Shown piece by piece: positions 58,272 through 64,000 of a stretch of 64,000 nt of DNA. Positions within the stretch are counted from its first letter, which is position 1; every line of letters starts with the position of its first letter. Both the position numbers and the translations under genes were made by a program. The DNA lies in NCBI RefSeq assembly GCF_014489615.1, contig NZ_CP060825.1, positions 1,171,001 to 1,235,000 on the forward strand, written 5' to 3'. Origin of the DNA: Streptomyces genisteinicus. Its GTDB lineage: Bacteria > Actinomycetota > Actinomycetes > Streptomycetales > Streptomycetaceae. The notes below the pieces were generated by a model. That model had not been told where the DNA came from and ran no database searches. It was given only the letters and a program-made list of their open reading frames with translations.

Positions 58272-59433
58272 TGGCCACCGCCTTGCCCTCGGTGTCCTCG
58301 GCGGCGGCCGGGGTCCCGGTCTGCTCCGGGATCCGGGCCTCGGGCGCGGTCGGGGCCGCGGCCGGGGCGGGCATCGGCTCGCCGAGCACGGCGAGCAGCC
58401 GCGTCCTCGGGACGACGCCGACCAGCTCGCCCTCCTCGTCGGTGACGGCGACGGGAGTGGTGCTGCCCGCGCACGGCGTGAACAGCTCGATGATCGGGGT
58501 GTCCTCGCCGACGGTGGCGGGTGCCTTGGCGAGCACGTCGTCCGCGCCGCGCAGCTCGTCGCCGCCGTCCGTGACGGTGCCGTAGACGGTCTCCTTGTCG
58601 GCCATGATGGCGCCGGCCGTGAGCACCCGGGAGCGGTCCACGTCCTGGGTGAAGGAGGCGACGTAGTCGTTGGCCGGGGTGACGAGGATGTCCTCGGCGG
58701 TGCCCAGCTGGACGATCCGGCCGTCGCGCATCACGGCGATCGAGTCGCCGAGGCGCATGGCCTCGTTGAGGTCGTGGGTGATGAAGACGATGGTCTTCTT
58801 CAGGCGCTTCTGGAGTTCCAGCAGCTGGTCCTGCATGTCTCGGCGGATCAGCGGGTCGAGCGCGCTGAAGGACTCGTCCATGAGGAGCAGGTCGGCGTCG
58901 GTGGCGAGCGCGCGGGCGAGGCCGACGCGCTGCTGCATGCCGCCGGAGAGCTCGTCGGGCCAGGAGTCCTCCCAGCCCGCCAGGCCCACGAGTTCGAGCG
59001 CCTCGGCGGCGCGGCGGGTGCGCTCCTCACGGGGAACGCCCTGCACCTCGAGGCCGTACCCGGCGTTCTCCAGCACGCTGCGGTGCGGGAAGAGCGCGAA
59101 GTGCTGGAAGACCATGCTGATCCGGCTGGACCGCACGGCGCGCAGGTCGCGCGGGCTGAGGGCGGTGACGTCCTCGCCGTCGAAGAGCACCCGGCCCGAG
59201 GTGGGCTCCAGGAGGCCGTTGAGCATCCGCAGGAGGGTGGACTTGCCCGATCCGGACAGGCCCATGACGACGAATATCTGTCCGGGCTCGACCGTGAAGG
59301 ACGCGTCGATGACCGCGGCGGTCGTGCCGTCGGCACGCAGCTCGTCTCGATCGGCACCGCCTTCGAGCCTGGTCACCGCTTCGTCGGGTCGTCTGCCGAA
59401 CACCTTGTACAAGTGCTCGGCCTGCAGCCTGGA
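58264..59433 (-). CDS. Betaine-type ABC transporter ATPase with CBS domains
   Basis: A 389-residue ProV/OpuAA-like ATPase. Walker A GLSGSGKSTLL, signature LSGGMQQRVGLARAL, Walker B LLLMDESFSALDP and the switch His in FITHDLNEA are intact. The C-terminal part (about 270-365) has CBS-like segments (SRVLTAGAIMADKETVYGTV, TPIIELFTPCAG) that sense ionic strength in OpuA. GTG 59433 (GAGG 5 bases upstream) is preferred; ATG 59451 is in frame. It forms an osmoprotectant importer with the following fused permease. Confidence 0.93.
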   Translation of the reverse strand, partial: SRLQAEHLYKVFGRRPDEAVTRLEGGADRDELRADGTTAAVIDASFTVEPGQIFVVMGLSGSGKSTLLRMLNGLLEPTSGRVLFDGEDVTALSPRDLRAVRSSRISMVFQHFALFPHRSVLENAGYGLEVQGVPREERTRRAAEALELVGLAGWEDSWPDELSGGMQQRVGLARALATDADLLLMDESFSALDPLIRRDMQDQLLELQKRLKKTIVFITHDLNEAMRLGDSIAVMRDGRIVQLGTAEDILVTPANDYVASFTQDVDRSRVLTAGAIMADKETVYGTVTDGGDELRGADDVLAKAPATVGEDTPIIELFTPCAGSTTPVAVTDEEGELVGVVPRTRLLAVLGEPMPAPAAAPTAPEARIPEQTGTPAAAEDTEGKAVASA

Positions 59434-59598
59434 CACATACACCTCACGCATAGAACCGGTAGACGGCCCGGCACCCCCTCGGACGGGCCGTGGAACAGGG
59501 CGGGGTCCGCCCGCCGGGGCCCGCCGCAGTGGTTGAAAATGCGACGGGTTTCGCTCCGGTTCCGCGCCTGCCCGGGCCCCAAAACGACAAACGCGAAA

Positions 59599-59612
59599 GT
59601 GACCCAGGTCAC
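59599..59612. promoter_or_regulatory. Palindrome in the divergent betaine / exonuclease promoter region
   Basis: GTGACC-CA-GGTCAC lies in a locally AT-richer stretch (59570-59600) between divergent genes. It is a plausible operator for the betaine operon; the regulator is unknown. Confidence 0.35.
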
Positions 59613-59672
59613 GGCGCCCGCGCGCGGAGCGGCCGGCGGGGGCTGTCGGCGGTGTGCGGCATCATCGTCCGT

Positions 59673-60590
59673 GTGACGCGACGCCTGATGCTCCTCGACA
59701 CCGCCTCCCTGTACTTCCGCGCCTACTTCGGCGTCCCCGACTCGGTCCGCGCCCCGGACGGCACCCCGGTGAACGCGGTGCGCGGGCTGATGGACTTCAT
59801 CGCCCGCCTGGTGCAGGACCACCGGCCCGACGACCTGGTCGCCTGCTGGGACAACGACTGGCGGCCGCAGTGGCGGGTGGACCTGATCCCGTCCTACAAG
59901 GCGCACCGGGTCGCCGAGGCGCAGGCCACGGGCCCGGACGTCGAGGAGACGCCCGACACGCTCGGCCCCCAGGTGCCGGTCATCCAGGAGGTCCTCGCGG
60001 CGGTGGGCATCGCCCGTGTCGGTGCCGACGGCTACGAGGCCGACGACGTGATCGGCACGCTGACGGCGCGGGCCGACGGCCCGGTCGACATCGTCACCGG
60101 GGACCGCGACCTCTTCCAGCTGGTGGACGACGCCCGCGCCCGCCGGGTGCTCTATCCGCTGAAGGGGGTCGGCACGCTCCAGGTGACGGACGGGGCGTGG
60201 CTGCGCGAGCGGTACGGGGTGGACGGACCGGGCTACGTCGACCTCGCGCTGCTGCGCGGCGACCCGAGCGACGGCCTGCCGGGGGTGCCGGGGATCGGCG
60301 AGAAGACGGCGGCCAAGCTGCTCGACGCGTACGGCGACCTCGACGGGATCATGGCGGCGGTGGACGACCGCACGTCGAAGCTCACGCCCTCGCAGCGCAA
60401 GCGGCTCGACGAGGCGCGCGCGTACGTCGCCGTCGCGCCGCGTGTGGTCAGGGTCGCCCCGGACGTGCCGCTGCCGGACTTCGACCCCGCCCTGCCGCGC
60501 ACACCGCGCGATCCGGCCGCGCTGGAGGAGCTGGCGGAGCGCTGGGGCCTCGGCGGCGCGGTCGTCCGGCTGCTCGCCGCCCTCGAGTGA
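59673..60590 (+). CDS. Stand-alone 5'-3' exonuclease (FEN-like)
   Basis: A 305-residue nuclease equivalent to the N-terminal domain of DNA polymerase I. RLMLLDTASLYFRAYFG, DNDWRPQWRVDLIPSYKAHR, YEADDVIGTL and VTGDRDLFQLV supply the metal-binding acids, and LPGVPGIGEKTAAKLL is the helix-three-turn-helix DNA-binding motif. It would remove RNA primers or flaps, duplicating the PolI function. GTG 59673 is taken; ATG 59688 is a possible start. Confidence 0.92.
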   Translation: MTRRLMLLDTASLYFRAYFGVPDSVRAPDGTPVNAVRGLMDFIARLVQDHRPDDLVACWDNDWRPQWRVDLIPSYKAHRVAEAQATGPDVEETPDTLGPQVPVIQEVLAAVGIARVGADGYEADDVIGTLTARADGPVDIVTGDRDLFQLVDDARARRVLYPLKGVGTLQVTDGAWLRERYGVDGPGYVDLALLRGDPSDGLPGVPGIGEKTAAKLLDAYGDLDGIMAAVDDRTSKLTPSQRKRLDEARAYVAVAPRVVRVAPDVPLPDFDPALPRTPRDPAALEELAERWGLGGAVVRLLAALE

Positions 60591-60592
60591 TA

Positions 60593-60610
60593 ACTTAGGC
60601 ATACCTAAGT
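60593..60610. promoter_or_regulatory. Iron box (DmdR/IdeR-type operator)
   Basis: ACTTAGG-CATA-CCTAAGT is an 18-bp perfect-arm palindrome resembling the TTAGG...CCTAA core of Streptomyces DmdR1/IdeR boxes. It lies 22 bases upstream of the siderophore-interacting protein gene. Confidence 0.75.
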
Positions 60611-60631
60611 AGGCGTCGCAGGGAGAAGACA

Positions 60632-61474
60632 GTGACAGAGCGTCCGGCCCGCAAGTCACCCAAGGCCCACCACGCGACCGTGGTGCGCACCGAGCGGCTG
60701 ACCCCGCACATGGTGCGCGTGGTGTTCGCGCTGGATCCGGAGACCGCCGTCGACATCGGCGAGTTCACCGACCACTACGTGAAACTCCTCTTCGCACCGG
60801 ACGGGGTGAGCTACCCGGAACCGTTCGACATCGACCGGATCCGCGAGGAGCTCCCGCGCGAGCAGTGGCCCGCGAACCGGACGTACACCGTGCGCTCCTG
60901 GGACGCGGCGCACCGGGAGATGGCGATCGACTTCGTCGTCCACGGCGACGAGGGCCTGGCGGGCCCCTGGGCGGCGCGGGCACGGGCCGGCGAGACGATG
61001 CACTTCCTCGGCCCCGGCGGCGGCTACGCCCCCGAGCCCGCCGCGGACTGGCATCTGCTGGCCGGCGACGAGAGCGCGCTGCCGGCGATCGCCGCCTCGC
61101 TGGAACGCATGCCGGCGGGCGCCCGGGTGCACGCCTTCGTCGAGGTGGCGGGCCCCGAGGAGGAGCAGAAGATCGTCACGCCCGACGGCGTGGAGGTCAC
61201 CTGGCTGCACCGCGGCGACCGCGCACCGGGCGAGGCCCTGGTGGCCGCGGTCAAGGAGCTGGAGTTCCCGGCCGGCGAGGTGTCGGCGTTCGTCCACGGC
61301 GAGGCCGGCAGCGTCAAGGAGCTGCGCCGCCTGCTCCGCCTGGACCACGGGATCCCGAAGGAGCGGCTGTCGATCTCCGGCTACTGGCGCCTGGGCAAGA
61401 CGGACGAGGACTGGCGCGCGATCAAGCGGGAGTGGAACGAGCAGGTGGAGCGGGAGCAGGAGACGTCCGGCTGA
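60632..61474 (+). CDS. Siderophore-interacting protein (ferric-siderophore reductase)
   Basis: A 280-residue flavoprotein that reduces ferric siderophores in the cytosol to free iron. The FAD motif R-x-Y-T-x-R is NRTYTVRSWD (about residues 83-92). HFLGPGGGYAP follows, and the C-terminal SIP domain ends ISGYWRLGKTDEDWRAIKRE. GTG start at 60632 with GGGAGAAG upstream. The iron box implies derepression under iron starvation. Confidence 0.94.
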   Translation: MTERPARKSPKAHHATVVRTERLTPHMVRVVFALDPETAVDIGEFTDHYVKLLFAPDGVSYPEPFDIDRIREELPREQWPANRTYTVRSWDAAHREMAIDFVVHGDEGLAGPWAARARAGETMHFLGPGGGYAPEPAADWHLLAGDESALPAIAASLERMPAGARVHAFVEVAGPEEEQKIVTPDGVEVTWLHRGDRAPGEALVAAVKELEFPAGEVSAFVHGEAGSVKELRRLLRLDHGIPKERLSISGYWRLGKTDEDWRAIKREWNEQVEREQETSG

Positions 61475-61491
61475 CCCGTCCGGTGTGACGC

Positions 61492-61534
61492 GGGCCGTGT
61501 GCCGCCGCCCCTCGTGGGCGGCAGCACACGGCCC
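61492..61534. terminator. Bidirectional terminator
   Basis: A 19-bp stem with one mismatch (61492-61510 with 61516-61534), loop CTCGT, between convergent stops at 61474 and 61543. Confidence 0.7.
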
Positions 61535-61542
61535 CTGCCGTT

Positions 61543-61872
61543 TCACAGCGTCGCCAGCCGCCCCGAGGCGATCAGCAGGAAGACGACGGGCGGCACCGCG
61601 GGCCAGCGGCCGAAGGCGAGGCGGGCCGACCGGGTGAGGGCGATCAGCAGCGCCGGCGCGGCCGCCACGACCGCGACCAGGCAGGCCGCCGCGATCCCAG
61701 CGAGGGCCCCCGCGTCCCCGGGGTACGAGGGCCGGACCGTCAGCGCCGCCCAGCAGCAGAAGGCGGCGGTCAGCTCCAGCAGGAAGAGGGGCACGCCCAG
61801 CACCCACCGCAGGCAGCCCGTCTCGTGCCCGGCGGGCGGCTCCCCGGGCACCCTCCCGTTCACGCCGCCCAC
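61543..61872 (-). CDS. Small three-helix membrane protein
   Basis: A protein of up to 109 residues with hydrophobic segments at about 22-46, 55-80 and 87-106. The family is not recognised. Three in-frame GTG codons (61872, 61863, 61851) are possible starts; the last follows GGGAGG closely. No neighbour links it to a process. Confidence 0.6.
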   Translation of the reverse strand: MGGVNGRVPGEPPAGHETGCLRWVLGVPLFLLELTAAFCCWAALTVRPSYPGDAGALAGIAAACLVAVVAAAPALLIALTRSARLAFGRWPAVPPVVFLLIASGRLATL

Positions 61873-62040
61873 CGGGCCGGAGCGCGGGTCACGGAGGGGA
61901 GCGTCGCGCGGCCGGCACCGGCCGTGCGGGCCGCAGGAAGTGCTTCGCCACCGCCGGGTCCTGCCACGCGAGCCGGGAACGCGGCACCGCCGCCGGTCCC
62001 GGCCACGCGGGCCACCTGAGCCACCGCACCGCCGCCGGGC

Positions 62041-62679
62041 TCAGTCACGGGTGTCGTCGTAGAGCCGCGACGAGCGGTGGACCTGGGCCATGCGGCGCAG
62101 GGCCGCGAGGAGCGCGTCGCCCAGCACGGTTCCCACCACGACGCTCTCCACCAGGTCCTCCAGCTCCACCCGCCTGCCGACATGGTCGAAGTCGGCCTCC
62201 GCGACCCGGTCCGCCGCCGCCGCGTACTCGCCGAGCACCTCGGCGAACGCGCCGTGCCCTGCCCGTTCGAGGGCCGCGAGGGTCTCCGCGAGGGCCACGG
62301 CCGAGGGGTGCTCCGCGTCGACCCGCCAGCCCTGCTCCGCGACCAGGGCGGCGACCCGTTCCCGGGCCCCCGCCAGAGCCTCGTCGTCCGGCCCCTCGGG
62401 GTGGCGCGGGACGAGCGGGTCGGTGGCCTCTCCGAGCACCTTGTGCACGGATCTCGACCCGTCGTCGACGGCGGCGACCACGTCGCGGACGGCCGCGACC
62501 GACAGGCCCCCCACGTCGATCAGTGCGCGGATCAGGCGCAGCCGGCGTTCGTGGAGCTCGCCGTAGCGGGCCTGGTTCGGGCTCGTGAGCTCTCCGGCGG
62601 GCAGCAGGCCCTCCCGGACGTAGTACTTGACCGTCGGGACCGGAACTCCGGTCCGGCGGCTCAACTCACCGATGCGCAC
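62041..62679 (-). CDS. MerR-family regulator
   Basis: A 212-residue regulator. MRIGELSRRTGVPVPTVKYY is the classic MerR HTH, VREGLLPAGELTSPNQARY the wing, then the coiled-coil dimer helix. The C-terminal part (about residues 100-212) is helical with no obvious metal Cys cluster, so it probably senses an organic ligand or protein. GTG start at 62679 after GAAAGGTGA. It is divergent from the membrane gene it likely controls. Confidence 0.92.
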   Translation of the reverse strand: MRIGELSRRTGVPVPTVKYYVREGLLPAGELTSPNQARYGELHERRLRLIRALIDVGGLSVAAVRDVVAAVDDGSRSVHKVLGEATDPLVPRHPEGPDDEALAGARERVAALVAEQGWRVDAEHPSAVALAETLAALERAGHGAFAEVLGEYAAAADRVAEADFDHVGRRVELEDLVESVVVGTVLGDALLAALRRMAQVHRSSRLYDDTRD

Positions 62680-62723
62680 TGTGCGTTCACCTTTCCACGC
62701 TTGCGTTCACGACCCTCATCATA

Positions 62724-62767
62724 GATAGTCTCGCTATCGGATAGCGGCAAGCTCCGCTATCCATAAT
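62724..62767. promoter_or_regulatory. MerR-type operator with nested inverted repeats
   Basis: GATAG-N5-CTATC (62724-62738) is adjacent to GGATAGCGG-N6-CCGCTATCC (62739-62762). CATAAT (62762-62767) is a possible -10 for the rightward gene, and TTGCCG with a 17-base spacer to TATCTA is a possible leftward promoter with the dyad in its spacer. Confidence 0.5.
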
Positions 62768-62784
62768 CGCTCGGGGGTTCCTCC

Positions 62785-63792
62785 ATGTCCGCGTCCGCGT
62801 TACGCCGTCCGTCCGTCTCCCTCTCCCCTTCCGTCTCCTCATGGCACCGCCCGCTCGTCGTCTTCGCCTCGGCGATGGCCGTGCTCTCGGTCCTGACCGC
62901 GATCGGCCTGGCCGTGGACGACCGCACCGTCGGGGGCTCGCCGGTCTGGTTCAAGCCCTTCAAGTTCTCCGTGTCCTTCGTCGCGTACGCCCTGTCGCTC
63001 GCCTGGATGCTGTCCCTGCTCCCCCGGTTCCGCCGGACGGGATGGTGGGCGGGATGGGCCGTCACCGCCGCCGCCTCCGCCGAGATGGTGCTGATCACGG
63101 GCCAGGCGCTCCGCGGGAGGAGGAGCCACTTCAACTACGCGACGCCGTTCGACACGGCCGTGTACAACGCCATGGCGGTCTCCGTCGTCGTCCTGTGGGC
63201 GGGAGCCTTCGTGACCGCCGTCCTGCTCTTCCGCGCCCGCATCGAGGACCGCGCCTCCGCCTGGGCGATCCGCTGCGGTTCCGTGGTGGCGCTGGCCGGC
63301 GCCGCCACCGGCTTCCTGATGACCCGTCCCACCGACGAGCAGCTCGCCTCCGGCACCGGCGGCATCATGGGCGCGCACGCGGTCGGCGTGCCCGACGGCG
63401 GCCCCTCGATGCCGGTCACCGGCTGGGAGACGACCGGCGGCGACCTGCGCATCCCGCACTTCGTCGGGATGCACGCCCTCCAGGCCCTGCCCCTGGTGCT
63501 GCTCCTGCTCGCCGTTCTCGCCCCGCGCTTCGCGCGCCTGGCGGACGACCGGGTGCGGCTGCGCCTCGTCCTGGTCGCCTCCGGCGCCTACGCCGCCGTC
63601 TTCGCCGTTCTGACCTGGCAGGCGCTGCGCGGGCAGGCGCTGTTCCGGCCCGACGGGGCGACGCTCGCCGCCCTGGCCGCTGTCGCGGTGCTCGCCGTGG
63701 CCGGCACCGTCGCCGCGCTGCGCGCCGCACCGGGCCGTGCGGTCGCGCGGCCCGCCCGCGACGACACCGGCCACGAGGAGCTCGCGGCATGA
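62785..63792 (+). CDS. Polytopic membrane protein with an early TTA codon
   Basis: A 335-residue protein with about eight hydrophobic helices (first at about 24-44). Between helices a polar loop has GDLRIPHFVGMHALQALPLV. No characterised family is recognised. Codon 6 is TTA (62800-62802), a bldA-dependent codon in Streptomyces. It is divergent from merR and followed by an ABA4-like gene with an ATGA overlap. The ATG at 62785 is the first possible start after the -10-like CATAAT. Confidence 0.85.
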   Translation: MSASALRRPSVSLSPSVSSWHRPLVVFASAMAVLSVLTAIGLAVDDRTVGGSPVWFKPFKFSVSFVAYALSLAWMLSLLPRFRRTGWWAGWAVTAAASAEMVLITGQALRGRRSHFNYATPFDTAVYNAMAVSVVVLWAGAFVTAVLLFRARIEDRASAWAIRCGSVVALAGAATGFLMTRPTDEQLASGTGGIMGAHAVGVPDGGPSMPVTGWETTGGDLRIPHFVGMHALQALPLVLLLLAVLAPRFARLADDRVRLRLVLVASGAYAAVFAVLTWQALRGQALFRPDGATLAALAAVAVLAVAGTVAALRAAPGRAVARPARDDTGHEELAA

Positions 63793-64000
63793 CCGGCTTC
63801 CTGTTCTCGCTCGCCTTCTGGCTCGCGGCCCCGGTCTGGCTGCTGATGATCCTCGCTCCCCGGCACCGGCTCACCGTCCGCGTGGCCGCCTCGCCGCTGA
63901 CCGTCGTTCCCGTGCTCGCGGTCTACACCGCTCTCGCCGCGCCGGTCCTCCCCGAACTGTGGACCGCCGTCAGCGACCCGGACATCGACACCTTCCGCGA
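63789..64000 (+). CDS. ABA4-like/DUF4281 membrane protein (partial, cut by window end)
   Basis: The first 70 residues of a membrane protein, MTGFLFSLAFWLAAPVWLLM then RHRLTVRVAASPLTVVPVLA. These two helices with the conserved Trp/Pro pattern fit the ABA4-like family. The start ATG overlaps the previous stop (ATGA), so it is co-expressed with it. The 3' end is outside the window. Confidence 0.75.
   Translation, partial: MTGFLFSLAFWLAAPVWLLMILAPRHRLTVRVAASPLTVVPVLAVYTALAAPVLPELWTAVSDPDIDTFR

Noticed and set aside
59599..59612. GTGACCCAGGTCAC as a Crp site
   Set aside because: The arms are separated by the wrong spacing for the GTG-N6-GNCAC-type Crp consensus, so only an unassigned palindrome is reported.

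Overview
The window is a very GC-rich, densely coded stretch of actinobacterial chromosome, almost certainly Streptomyces. The reasons are extreme third-position G/C, frequent GTG starts, an argCJBDR operon, pheST and infC-rpmI-rplT in the arrangement I remember from the S. coelicolor SCO156x-SCO162x region, two rare TTA codons placed early in genes, and many leaderless-looking regulator genes. I see no insertion sequence, phage, CRISPR array, tRNA or rRNA. It reads as core chromosome with small regulator-transporter units, not as an island.

Layout. 0-6.9 kb: two small membrane proteins, a GNAT acetyltransferase, a sigma-70-like factor, a Tat-exported glycerophosphodiester phosphodiesterase with a PHO-box-like upstream region, an acyltransferase, and a tetR-MFS efflux operon with a clear palindromic operator. 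7-18.2 kb: arginine biosynthesis. argG-argH and argC-J-B-D-R are separated by a HEAT-like protein, a PPOX-fold protein and a small membrane protein. Both arg promoters carry the same ArgR-box-like motif over the -10. 18.2-26.2 kb: a 36-bp x3 tandem repeat, a histidine-phosphatase-fold protein lacking its catalytic histidines, a divergent MocR/EamA pair whose start codons overlap, DUF1918, a family-10-like glycosidase, 3-hydroxybutyryl-CoA dehydrogenase, a Nudix hydrolase with a TTA codon, and an NsdA-like HTH/TPR regulator.

26.7-35 kb: translation genes (pheS-pheT, infC-rpmI-rplT) with a PAS histidine kinase and an rRNA/tRNA methyltransferase. infC appears to start at ATC and has a leader that could form a U-tailed attenuator. 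A DUF1844 gene is divergent from infC. 35-45 kb: an SseB-like protein, a mycosin-type protease with a Pro/Ala-rich membrane protein, an amino acid deaminase/aldolase, an EamA/MarR divergent pair (the MarR carries an extra C-terminal HTH) and a DUF2510 protein.

45-52 kb: a likely ethanolamine utilisation cluster: SDR, aldehyde dehydrogenase, a GlnA4-type gamma-glutamylethanolamide synthetase, a GntR regulator, an APC permease and a class-I gamma-glutamyl hydrolase. Together they could take ethanolamine to glycine plus glutamate through gamma-glutamylated intermediates. 52-64 kb: LysR/TDT transporter, an XRE-cupin regulator with a BtuF-like protein, a betaine-type ABC importer whose permease is fused to two tandem substrate-binding domains, a stand-alone 5'-3' exonuclease, a siderophore-interacting protein behind an iron box, and a MerR-controlled membrane protein pair cut by the window edge.
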